A stretch of DNA of 9,344 nt from an uncultured Bacilli bacterium (GCA_944329545.1 CALVIK010000095.1:1-9344), one strand, 5' to 3'. Counted from the first letter of the stretch, positions 1 to 6,006 are shown. Program-made: numbers and translations. Notes: generated by a model from the sequence alone, not told the origin.

Positions 1-1
1 C

Positions 2-67
2 TATATATTAGCTAAAATAAATGATGGAATAGATGAATATAGTAGTACTTATACAGTAGTAGTATAA
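2..67 (+). CDS. C-terminal 21 codons of an unidentified protein (5' end outside window)
   Basis: Frame 2 is open from the window edge to a TAA at 65-67, while the other two forward frames meet stops within the first 15 bases. The tail reads YILAKINDGIDEYSSTYTVVV, alternating polar and beta-branched residues, which looks like the last strand of a beta-sandwich or surface-protein domain. That is only an impression; no family can be assigned from 21 residues. A strong plus-strand terminator 32 bases further on supports a real gene ending here. Confidence 0.45.
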   Translation, partial: YILAKINDGIDEYSSTYTVVV

Positions 68-98
68 AATAAATAAAAATTAAATAATTAAATATAAA

Positions 99-154
99 CA
101 CGGCTCACTAAAATTCTTTGTCTCATATTCTCTATTAGTGGGCCGTGCTTTTTT
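99..154 (+). terminator. Intrinsic terminator of the left-edge gene
   Basis: A 13-bp stem pairs 99-111 (CACGGCTCACTAA) with 135-147 (TTAGTGGGCCGTG), with a single G-U wobble. The loop is 23 nt and the stem is followed by C and six T (149-154). It is by far the most GC-rich hairpin in the window. On the minus strand the tail is only a broken T-run, so the plus direction is favoured. The long pyrimidine-rich loop is unusual for a terminator. Confidence 0.85.
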
Positions 155-158
155 ATTG

Positions 159-187
159 AAAAAAAATCAGGATTAAATTCCTGATTT
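159..187 (-). terminator. Intrinsic terminator of rodA, enclosing its stop codon
   Basis: On the minus strand a 9-bp stem (AAATCAGGA at 187-179 with TCCTGATTT at 172-164) encloses a 6-nt loop and runs into eight T (166-159). The TAA stop of the rodA gene (173-175) lies in the loop, so the gene has essentially no 3' untranslated region. Confidence 0.75.
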
Positions 188-1315
188 ATTTGTATAACGA
201 ATATTTTCATTTGATATATTAAAGACAATTCCCATTGCTAGCATATAACTAAGTAAGCTCGAACCACCATAACTAATAAAAGGCAAAGTAATACCAGTAA
301 TAGGCATTAAGCCGAAAGTCATGCCTATATTTTGAACTTGCTGATAGATAAGCATTCCAACAACACCAGCTAAAATATATTTATTAGTTAAACTATTAGT
401 TTTTAGAGCTAAAGTAATTAATCTAATATCAAAGAAAGCAATTAAAGAAAGTAGTAAAATGCAACCAATAAAGCCAAAGTGACTAGCAAAAGCTGCAAAG
501 ATAAAGTCTGTTTGCGCTTCTGGAAAATAAATTGGATTAGTCATAGGCCCATGACCAAATAACCCTGCTGAACCAATCGCACTCAAACTGTTTTCAAGTT
601 GGTAACCACTTTGATTAGACCAGTCAAGTAATCTATCAATTCTAAGAAAAAAACTAGTTCCAAAAATATTAACAAATAAATCTTGGCTGATAAAATAAAT
701 TATTAAAATAAAAGCAATTAATATAGCAAACAGACCAAATACAATAGCAAACCAACGATATCTAATTCCAGAGACAAAAAGCATTACTAAAGTAATTAAT
801 AAATAAATTAAAACAATACCGGTATCAGGTTGTAAAAAAGTTAAAATACTAGGTATTAAAACTACTAACATCACTTTAATTAAAAAGAAAAATTCTTCTC
901 TAACTGTTGGATTTGGGAAATTCTCGTTAAATTTGGCAATCAAAGTAGCGTTAGTAATAATTAAAATAATTTTCATAAATTCACTAGGTTGAATGGTTCC
1001 AACGCCTTTTATTTGGTACCAGCATGTCGCATCATTAATAGATGTTCCAAAGAAAAACAAGCCGATTAAAGAGATAATACCTAATCCATATAAAAACCAG
1101 ACAATGCGATAAATAAAAGTGTTACCAACAGTCATTACTAAATATGCTAAAGCAAACCCACATATATACCAAATAGTTTGTTTTAGAGGTAAATTACCTA
1201 AATCATTGTCAATAATGCTACCAGTCCCATATAAAGTAAATATACTTATAATCGCAAATAAAATTAAAGGTAGTATAATCGACTTATCAATTTTGTACTT
1301 AGATATTTTCTTCAT
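173..1315 (-). CDS. rodA: SEDS-family peptidoglycan glycosyltransferase, RodA-like
   Basis: This is a 380-residue polytopic membrane protein of the RodA/FtsW/SpoVE family, which polymerises lipid II glycan strands together with a class B penicillin-binding protein. Visible family motifs are QPSEFMK (109-115), QPDTG (162-166), GYQLENSLSAIGSAGLFGHG (237-256), PEAQTDFIF (265-273) with D270 at the position of the putative catalytic aspartate, and GITLPFISYGGSS (341-353). The NIGMTxGLMPITG stretch is closer to RodA than to FtsW, but SpoVE or FtsW cannot be excluded. The usual GAKRWI-like element before QPSE is altered to NDATCWYQIKG. The ATG at 1315 is chosen over an upstream TTG at 1327 because GGTGAT sits just upstream of it (1325-1320), as in neighbouring genes. 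It is transcribed alone, divergent from the EIIB-like gene. Confidence 0.85.
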   Translation of the reverse strand: MKKISKYKIDKSIILPLILFAIISIFTLYGTGSIIDNDLGNLPLKQTIWYICGFALAYLVMTVGNTFIYRIVWFLYGLGIISLIGLFFFGTSINDATCWYQIKGVGTIQPSEFMKIILIITNATLIAKFNENFPNPTVREEFFFLIKVMLVVLIPSILTFLQPDTGIVLIYLLITLVMLFVSGIRYRWFAIVFGLFAILIAFILIIYFISQDLFVNIFGTSFFLRIDRLLDWSNQSGYQLENSLSAIGSAGLFGHGPMTNPIYFPEAQTDFIFAAFASHFGFIGCILLLSLIAFFDIRLITLALKTNSLTNKYILAGVVGMLIYQQVQNIGMTFGLMPITGITLPFISYGGSSLLSYMLAMGIVFNISNENIRYTNKSGI

Positions 1316-1332
1316 AAGTATCACCAATAAAT

Positions 1333-1361
1333 ATAATACACTAAAAGTAATAAATATACAA
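1333..1361 (-). promoter_or_regulatory. Promoter of rodA
   Basis: Reading the minus strand, TTGTAT (1361-1356), a 17-bp spacer and TATTAT (1338-1333) match a housekeeping sigma-A promoter with a weak -35. The predicted start near 1326 leaves only about 10 nt before the ATG, beginning right at the GGTGAT ribosome binding site. Confidence 0.5.
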
Positions 1362-1378
1362 TTTATATAGAAAAAAAG

Positions 1379-1407
1379 TTTAAAAAAATTTCAAAATATA
1401 GTATAAT
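1379..1407 (+). promoter_or_regulatory. Promoter of the EIIB-like gene
   Basis: TTTAAA (1379-1384), 17-bp spacer, perfect TATAAT (1402-1407). The expected transcription start near 1414 coincides with the first base of GGTGAT, giving a leader of about 10 nt. It is back to back with the rodA promoter. Confidence 0.6.
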
Positions 1408-1423
1408 GAAATAGGTGATAAAA

Positions 1424-1735
1424 ATGATTTGGCAATATATAATAATTATAATTATTTTAGTAATAGTCGCTATTGCTATTATGAAAGCAAAAAAAATGGA
1501 TTCTAAGATGGACGCCAATAAATTGGTTGAATGCTTAGGAGGTAAAGCTAATATTATTGATTATCAAGTAAACGCCTCAAGATTTGTTGTTAACCTTCAT
1601 AATATTGATTTAGTAAATAAGGAAGCTATTCAAAAAATGGGCGCTCAAGGTATTGTAGAAATTGATAACCAATTAAAAATAATCTTAGGAGATGAAGCTA
1701 AACAATTAAAAAAACATATTGACGAACTAAAGTAG
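1424..1735 (+). CDS. Membrane-anchored PTS EIIB-like domain protein lacking the active-site cysteine
   Basis: A 103-residue protein with an uncharged N-terminal transmembrane helix (about 2-20), a short lysine-rich cytoplasmic linker, and a domain matching the glucose-family phosphotransferase EIIB fold. Family hallmarks are LVECLGGKANI (34-44), the strand around R53, and the GAQGIVEIDNQLKIILG segment (73-89), followed by a final helix to the end. In true EIIB domains the strand reads C-x-T-R; here it is N50-A-S-R53, so the phosphorylated cysteine is replaced by asparagine and phosphotransfer by the usual route is not possible. C37 lies in helix 1 and is not equivalent. No EIIC or EIIA is nearby. 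A structural, sensory or inhibitory role is inferred. The ATG at 1424 is preferred to the GTG at 1415, which is part of the AGGTGAT ribosome binding site. Confidence 0.75.
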   Translation: MIWQYIIIIIILVIVAIAIMKAKKMDSKMDANKLVECLGGKANIIDYQVNASRFVVNLHNIDLVNKEAIQKMGAQGIVEIDNQLKIILGDEAKQLKKHIDELK

Positions 1736-1757
1736 AGAAATCTACTTTTATTTTTTT
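1729..1757 (+). terminator. Intrinsic terminator overlapping the stop codon of the EIIB-like gene
   Basis: An 8-bp stem pairs 1729-1736 (AAAGTAGA) with 1741-1748 (TCTACTTT) around a GAAA tetraloop, followed by TA and seven T (1751-1757). The TAG stop (1733-1735) is within the left arm of the stem. Confidence 0.75.
1730..1749 (+). repeat. 20-bp direct repeat, left copy, flanking the rloAB cassette
   Basis: The 20 bases aagtagagaaatctactttt occur identically at 1730-1749 and 3724-3743. Each copy contains the TAG stop of the gene before it and forms a terminator hairpin. The two copies bracket exactly the rloA-rloB unit plus its promoter region. Confidence 0.8.
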
Positions 1758-1760
1758 GAC

Positions 1761-1802
1761 AAAAAAACAAAAAAAACGGTCAAAAAACGCAAAAAAAGCA
1801 AA
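1761..1802 (+). promoter_or_regulatory. Phased A-tracts upstream of the rloA promoter
   Basis: Runs of A at 1761-1767, 1769-1776, 1782-1787, 1791-1797 and 1800-1802 are spaced by roughly 8-12 bases, close to one helical turn. They lie just upstream of the rloA -35 box. Such phased tracts typically bend DNA and can act as an UP element or a binding site for nucleoid proteins. The function is inferred from spacing only. Confidence 0.35.
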
Positions 1803-1818
1803 TAAATGTTAAAAACAG

Positions 1819-1847
1819 TTGCATAAAATATCAAAAACACATATAAT
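1819..1847 (+). promoter_or_regulatory. Promoter of rloA
   Basis: TTGCAT (1819-1824), 17-bp spacer, perfect TATAAT (1842-1847). The predicted start is near 1854, giving a leader of about 16 nt. The same -35 hexamer is used by the rpsT promoter, so basal expression by the housekeeping sigma factor is likely. Confidence 0.7.
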
Positions 1848-1869
1848 ATAACTAGAAAGGAATGATTCT

Positions 1870-3108
1870 ATGATATTAGAGTTTAGTGTGGAAAATTGGT
1901 TGTCTTTTAAAGATAAAGTAACTTTTAGTATGTTAGCTAATTCTAGTACAAAATTAGAAGAAAACTATATTTTAAAAAACAAACATCGTATTTTAAAAAC
2001 TGCGGCCTTTTATGGAGCAAATGCGTCTGGTAAAAGTAATTTATTTAAAATTTTAGCGCAAGTTGTTTTAATGTTACGAAGGTCAAATAATTTGGATATA
2101 AATGCAAAGTTACCTATAATGCCTTTTAAGTTTCACAGTAAAAATATTAAAAAACCTAGTGCTTTTGAAATAAAATTTATATTAGATAGTACTGAATATG
2201 TTTATGGATTTGTTGCTGATCGCAATGCGATATATGAAGAATATTTATATTATTATCCTAATGCCAAAGAAACAAAGATTTTTTATCGCTATGATATTGA
2301 TAAGTATGATTTTACTGTGCGTGAAAGCAAATTTTTGAAAGAAATAGTTTCTAAAAATAGTCCTAGCAAATTTTTCTTAGCAACTGCCACCAACTGGAAT
2401 TATGAAAAAACAAAACCGGCTTATGATTTTTTAACACAGTCATTAAATGTATTTTTTAATTTAGAAGAGTTAAAAAATACAGCTTTTAAACTTTACGAAA
2501 ATGATAAAAATGGCCAGTTAAAGCAATTTGCTTTAGAATTCTTAAAATCAGCTGATTTTAATATAATCGATTATGAAGTTTTAAAGGTTGATATATCTGC
2601 AGAGCTCTTATCTGGAATGTCTGATATTGTAAATATTAAATTGCCGGAAAAAATGAAAGCGTATCAAGTAATTTTTAAACATAAAGGAGAAAATAAATTA
2701 GATTTAAGTGAGGCATCTTTTGGAACGCAAATAATTTTTGCCTTTATTCCTTTTATTGCTGAAGCATTAAAAGAACAAAAAATATTAGTAGTTGATGAGC
2801 TTGATAAAAGTTTACATCCGTACTTAGTACAATATATTGTAAGGCTTTTTAACAATTTAGAATTTAATAAAAGCAATTCACAGCTTATTTTTAATACTAA
2901 CGATACTAATTTGCTTGACTTAAATCTTTTAAGACGCGATCAAATTTGGTTTGTAGAAAAAGATAATGAAAATGGGCAAAGTGATTTATATTCACTTAGT
3001 GACTTTTCAGTACGAAAAAACGAAAACATTGAGAAAGGTTATATGTTAGGAAGGTATGGGGCCGTACCATTTATTTCTAATGATATTAATTTATGGTTAG
3101 AAGAGTAG
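1870..3108 (+). CDS. RloA-like AAA15-family ATPase of a putative AbiL/RloAB phage-defence pair
   Basis: A 412-residue cytoplasmic ATPase of the SMC/ABC-like AAA15/AAA21 group found with RloB and other Toprim effectors. The N-terminus MILEFSVENWLSFKD is typical. Walker A is GANASGKS (49-56), the signature-like region LSEASFGTQ (279-287), and Walker B ILVVDELD (305-312) with E310 as the likely catalytic base. The usual switch histidine of the following strand (TTHDTN in relatives) reads NTNDTN here, N344 replacing His. In the family, the ATPase is thought to sense infection and control its partner nuclease or effector. The ribosome binding site is GAAAGGA (1855-1861), unlike the GGTGAT type of its neighbours, and 7 of 11 arginines use CGN codons, whereas local housekeeping genes prefer AGA; both hint at transfer. 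rloB overlaps its 3' end. Confidence 0.85.
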   Translation: MILEFSVENWLSFKDKVTFSMLANSSTKLEENYILKNKHRILKTAAFYGANASGKSNLFKILAQVVLMLRRSNNLDINAKLPIMPFKFHSKNIKKPSAFEIKFILDSTEYVYGFVADRNAIYEEYLYYYPNAKETKIFYRYDIDKYDFTVRESKFLKEIVSKNSPSKFFLATATNWNYEKTKPAYDFLTQSLNVFFNLEELKNTAFKLYENDKNGQLKQFALEFLKSADFNIIDYEVLKVDISAELLSGMSDIVNIKLPEKMKAYQVIFKHKGENKLDLSEASFGTQIIFAFIPFIAEALKEQKILVVDELDKSLHPYLVQYIVRLFNNLEFNKSNSQLIFNTNDTNLLDLNLLRRDQIWFVEKDNENGQSDLYSLSDFSVRKNENIEKGYMLGRYGAVPFISNDINLWLEE

Positions 3109-3729
3109 ATAGGGAAATCAGTCAATATCGAACCCGCCGTCCACATAAACAGAAACGAACCCATTTTAATTGCCACTGAAGGGAAAAATAAAACTGAAAG
3201 ATTGTATTTTGAACATTTTAATAATCGAAATAACAACTATGTTTTAGTATTTGCCAAAGGTAATACTACAGATCCTGTTAATATGGTAAAAGCGCTTATT
3301 AATGAGATGAAAACGAGAGAAATCAATACTTCTTTAGGAGATGAAGTGTTTTGTGTTTTTGATACTGATGGTATTGAAAGTAAAAATAAGCAAATAAAAG
3401 AAAGTTTAACTTTGGCGGAAGAACATGGTATTCAAATAATAGCCTCTACACCTTGTTTTGAGGTATGGATACTTTGTCATTATGAAAACTCAACAGCAGC
3501 TTTAACTAGTAAAAAAGCAATAAAGCAAGTGCAATATTATCTTAAAAAATATGATAAAAACTATGATGTTTATCCAGAGATAAAAGATAAAACTGAAAAT
3601 GCAATAAAAAATGCTAAAATTAAAGAACAATATCATCTAAATCAAAGTAGAAATATAAATTTAAGTGAAGCAAATCCATCCACACAAGTATATAAAATTA
3701 TTACTTCATTGCAAAAGTTAAGTAAGTAG
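3093..3729 (+). CDS. RloB-like Toprim protein, apparently interrupted by a +1 frameshift
   Basis: The body, in the frame of 3109-3729, carries RloB-family features: ILIATEGKNKTERLYFEHF (Toprim glutamate in TEG), VFCVFDTDG (DxD motif), STPCFEVWILCHYEN and NPSTQVYKI near the end. The partner ATPase lies directly upstream. This frame has no ATG, GTG or TTG between the rloA stop and a TTG at 3202 that would cut off the Toprim glutamate. In another frame, an ATG at 3093, overlapping rloA by 16 nt, opens 28 arginine-rich codons (MVRRVDREISQYRTRRP...) of the kind that precedes the first strand in RloB proteins, ending at TGA 3177-3179. A one-base shift near 3162-3171 joins the two into about 211 residues, a normal RloB length. 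It is therefore a broken gene, a sequencing indel, or a recoded gene. The final stop lies in a terminator hairpin. Confidence 0.65.
3159..3180 (+). other. Probable frameshift site in rloB
   Basis: Upstream the arginine-rich frame reads ACC CAT TTT AAT TGC CAC TGA. Downstream the Toprim frame reads TTA ATT GCC ACT GAA. Losing one T from the TTTT run at 3164-3167 (or gaining two) would fuse them as T-H-(F)-L-I-A-T-E. Third-position AT content drops in the Toprim frame upstream of this point and is higher in the ATG frame, which supports the frame switch here. Confidence 0.55.
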
Positions 3730-3743
3730 AGAAATCTACTTTT
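3724..3743 (+). repeat. 20-bp direct repeat, right copy, flanking the rloAB cassette
   Basis: Identical to 1730-1749, and again starts just before a TAG stop (3727-3729), here that of rloB. The distance between copies is 1,994 bp, the length of the rloAB unit. Confidence 0.8.
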
Positions 3744-3747
3744 TTTT
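3724..3747 (+). terminator. Intrinsic terminator overlapping the rloB stop codon
   Basis: A 7-bp stem (3724-3730 with 3735-3741), GAAA tetraloop and a T-run to 3747. The TAG stop is in the left arm. It should separate rloAB transcripts from the histidine kinase gene. Confidence 0.75.
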
Positions 3748-3762
3748 ACACCATTTTCCTTT

Positions 3763-3798
3763 TTTCGACAAATTTTGACAAACATTATTTATTATAAT
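3763..3798 (+). promoter_or_regulatory. Promoter region of the histidine kinase gene
   Basis: A perfect TATAAT (3793-3798) ends 18 bases before the ATG, so the predicted start near 3805 falls at the ribosome binding site. The only good -35 match, TTGACA (3775-3780), is 12 bp away, too short for ordinary sigma-A spacing. Two imperfect copies of TTTyGACAAA (3763-3773 and 3773-3782) lie one helical turn apart and could be an activator site. Confidence is for the -10 box; the rest is uncertain. Confidence 0.4.
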
Positions 3799-3816
3799 TT
3801 TACTAGAGGTGAGAAA

Positions 3817-5040
3817 ATGGAAATTTTAAATAATTTGTTTTTAAATTTAATGCATATTAGCTTTCCTATTTTAATTTATTTAGTTTATGTTTGTTATAAA
3901 AAAAGTTATAATCAAAAAGAAAATGATTTAGCTATTATAGTAACTATTTTTTCTGTTTTATATATTATGTTTAAATTTAATGATCCTTTATTTGCCGATA
4001 TTCCTATTATGCTCGTAAACTTAACATTAATTATGGCTTTTTTTAAAAAATCTGATATTGGCATTTTAATTTCTAGTATTATTGGTATTAGTTATTACTA
4101 TATATTTTATAATAACTATTTAATTATTTTTATTTTATTATATATCAGTTATTATTTTTTATATTTAAAATTAAATCATATTTATAAAACAAATATTTTA
4201 ATTACGATAATTCATACTTTATTAATTATAATACTTACTTTTATTAACATTAAAAATCATTATTTTGTTTATTTTTACGAAATTATTTTTATTAGTTTTG
4301 TAAATTACTTAGTTATTACTTTAATTATTTATATAATGCTAAAAGCTGAAAAAATATTAAAACTTTATATGACTAGTAAAGAATTAGAACATGAAAAACA
4401 AATAAAAAATAGCTTATTTAAAATTACTCATGAAATAAAAAATCCTATTGCTGTTTGTAAAGGATATTTAGATATGTTTGATATTGATAATAAAAATCAT
4501 GCTAAAAAATATATCCCAGTAATGAAAGAAGAGATTAATAGAACACTATATTTGTTAGAAGATTTTTTAGCCATGAATAAAATAAAAATAAAAAAAGAAC
4601 TAGTTGATATTAATTTGCTTTTAGAAGACATTTCTGATCATTTTAAATTAATGTTTAAAGAAAAAAATATTGTTTTTGAAAGTAAAATAAACGATGATGA
4701 ACTTTATATCAATGGGGATTATAATCGGCTTACGCAAGTGTTTTTAAATATTTTAAAAAACAGTATTGAAGCTATTCAAAATAATGGAGAAATTATTTTA
4801 TCAGAAGAAATCAAAAATAAAAAAATATACATTTCCATTAAGGATAATGGTAGTGGTATAACTAAACAAGACCTTAAACACATCAAAGAAGCTTTTTATA
4901 CTACTAAAATAAAAGGCACGGGTCTTGGAGTATCTTTATCTAATGAGATAGTTGAAGCACATGGTGGTCAGCTTAATTATGAATCTAAAATAGGGGAATA
5001 TACTTTAGTTACTATTATATTACCTTTAGAAGAAATATAA
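3817..5040 (+). CDS. Multi-pass membrane sensor histidine kinase, orphan (KinB-like architecture)
   Basis: A 407-residue kinase. The first 175 residues contain about six or seven hydrophobic segments (roughly 10-27, 38-52, 60-76, 80-96, 100-117, 127-144, 151-175) with almost no extracellular loops, so it probably senses something in the membrane. The catalytic half has the HisKA motif THEIKNP with phospho-acceptor H205, the N box LNILKNSIEAI (310-320, N315), G1 DNGSGI (343-348), and F/G2 boxes EAFYTTKIKGTGLG (358-371). Many helices followed by this HisKA type resembles sporulation kinase KinB, and gpr nearby makes a sporulation phosphorelay plausible, but this is inference. No response regulator is adjacent. 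The start ATG at 3817 follows AGAGGTGAG (3805-3813); an ATG-less extension upstream was rejected. Confidence 0.85.
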   Translation: MEILNNLFLNLMHISFPILIYLVYVCYKKSYNQKENDLAIIVTIFSVLYIMFKFNDPLFADIPIMLVNLTLIMAFFKKSDIGILISSIIGISYYYIFYNNYLIIFILLYISYYFLYLKLNHIYKTNILITIIHTLLIIILTFINIKNHYFVYFYEIIFISFVNYLVITLIIYIMLKAEKILKLYMTSKELEHEKQIKNSLFKITHEIKNPIAVCKGYLDMFDIDNKNHAKKYIPVMKEEINRTLYLLEDFLAMNKIKIKKELVDINLLLEDISDHFKLMFKEKNIVFESKINDDELYINGDYNRLTQVFLNILKNSIEAIQNNGEIILSEEIKNKKIYISIKDNGSGITKQDLKHIKEAFYTTKIKGTGLGVSLSNEIVEAHGGQLNYESKIGEYTLVTIILPLEEI

Positions 5041-5069
5041 AAACACAAGAATAATTGAGTCTTGTGTTT
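5041..5069. terminator. Bidirectional terminator between the histidine kinase and transglutaminase genes
   Basis: A perfect 10-bp stem (AAACACAAGA, 5041-5050, with TCTTGTGTTT, 5060-5069) and 9-nt loop sits between convergent genes, one base after the kinase stop and four bases from the other stop. T-rich stretches follow on both strands, slightly better on the minus strand. Confidence 0.75.
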
Positions 5070-5073
5070 AATT

Positions 5074-6006
5074 TTAACCAGCTTCTGGGTAATGATTAGC
5101 GTCAAAACTATGATTAGTCTGGTCAAGTTCACTTAATTCGGTTGTCGTTACTAAGAAAAATTTATGAAGTAGTAAATTAGAACCATCAGAAGTAACCGGA
5201 TCATTCCAAGTTAAATCTAAATGAAGCCATTGCCCGTCAATATAAAGCAAATTCCAAATATGTTCATCGTTGGCAATCTTGTAATTAGGAATATTAAGTT
5301 CATCTAAATATAATTTCATCGCATCACTATAACCACTACATAAAGATTTACCTTCTAATAAAGGACCATTTGCTTTATGTGAATTATAAGCATTGGTTTC
5401 CGTGTTACCTTTTTCAATATTGCGAGCGCGGTCTTCATCGTAAGAAGAATTGTTGATAACATAATCGTGATAAGCTGATATTTTTTCTCGGTCACTCATA
5501 TCATCTTTAATAACTTCTTTTTTAATAGCGTTAATTTTTTCAGTTATTAATTTAATATCTTCTTTAGAATATAATTTATCGACAGAAATTGTTGCTTTAC
5601 CATATGTATTAGTAGTCATATATAATTTTTCATAACTATTAAAAGGTGAAACCATATTATTAATTACTGATAAAAGAACTTGATCATTAGAAATTTTTGC
5701 TAAATCATTAGTACAAGATTTATAGTCATTGTCACAATAAAAAGTAAATTCATTCCATCCATTATTTAAAACCGTATAAATAACATTTAAAATGTCTTGA
5801 TAATTTTTGACATGAAAATCATCAGTTTCTTTTACAAACTCAAACGAAAAATCTGTTTTATAATTATTGGCATCTTTAGCTTCAACATTAACAAATTGTG
5901 TAGCATTACCCATAACGAATTTAACAACATCTTCGCGATTAAAAAAGCAAAATACTAGTAAACCTAATAAAATAATAGTCCATAACCAACTAAAAATTTT
6001 TTTCAT
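5074..6006 (-). CDS. Membrane-anchored extracellular transglutaminase-like protein
   Basis: A 310-residue protein with one N-terminal membrane helix (about 7-22: WLWTIILLGLLVFCFF) and the rest probably outside the cell. The C-terminal third is a transglutaminase-like (papain-fold) domain: GKSLCSGYSDAMKLYL with nucleophile C223, NDEHIWNLLYIDG with H249, and WLHLDLTWNDP with D264, giving a complete Cys-His-Asp triad. The 130-residue region before it is unassigned. In bacteria such domains may act as proteases, amidases or crosslinking enzymes on surface proteins or wall peptides; the substrate cannot be told. A lipoprotein role for C20 is unlikely because no lipobox is seen. The ATG follows TAGGTGA, a typical site here. 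It has its own promoter downstream of the rpsT terminator. Confidence 0.8.
   Translation of the reverse strand: MKKIFSWLWTIILLGLLVFCFFNREDVVKFVMGNATQFVNVEAKDANNYKTDFSFEFVKETDDFHVKNYQDILNVIYTVLNNGWNEFTFYCDNDYKSCTNDLAKISNDQVLLSVINNMVSPFNSYEKLYMTTNTYGKATISVDKLYSKEDIKLITEKINAIKKEVIKDDMSDREKISAYHDYVINNSSYDEDRARNIEKGNTETNAYNSHKANGPLLEGKSLCSGYSDAMKLYLDELNIPNYKIANDEHIWNLLYIDGQWLHLDLTWNDPVTSDGSNLLLHKFFLVTTTELSELDQTNHSFDANHYPEAG

Noticed and set aside
1119..1370. 83-codon plus-strand ORF opposite the rodA start
   Set aside because: It is antisense to conserved RodA sequence and shows no protein-like features.
2664..2876. 70-codon minus-strand ORF inside rloA
   Set aside because: It is antisense to the Walker B region; low-complexity shadow.
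3109..3111. ATA as a non-standard start codon for rloB
   Set aside because: There is no good ribosome binding site, and the frameshift model explains the same data with a normal ATG.
3039..3236. 65-codon minus-strand ORF across the rloA/rloB junction
   Set aside because: Overlaps conserved coding sequence on the other strand; no promoter or ribosome binding site seen.
3106..3729. TAG read-through fusing RloA and RloB (both lie in the same frame)
   Set aside because: The arginine-rich ATG frame at 3093 has better codon composition and a typical RloB start, and TAG is the ordinary stop of several genes here.
3202..3729. rloB starting at TTG 3202
   Set aside because: It would remove the TEG glutamate and first Toprim strand and has no ribosome binding site.
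3775..3816. Upstream extension of the kinase (MTNIIYYNFTRGEK...)
   Set aside because: It runs through the promoter and ribosome binding site; the ATG at 3817 has AGAGGTGAG at proper spacing.
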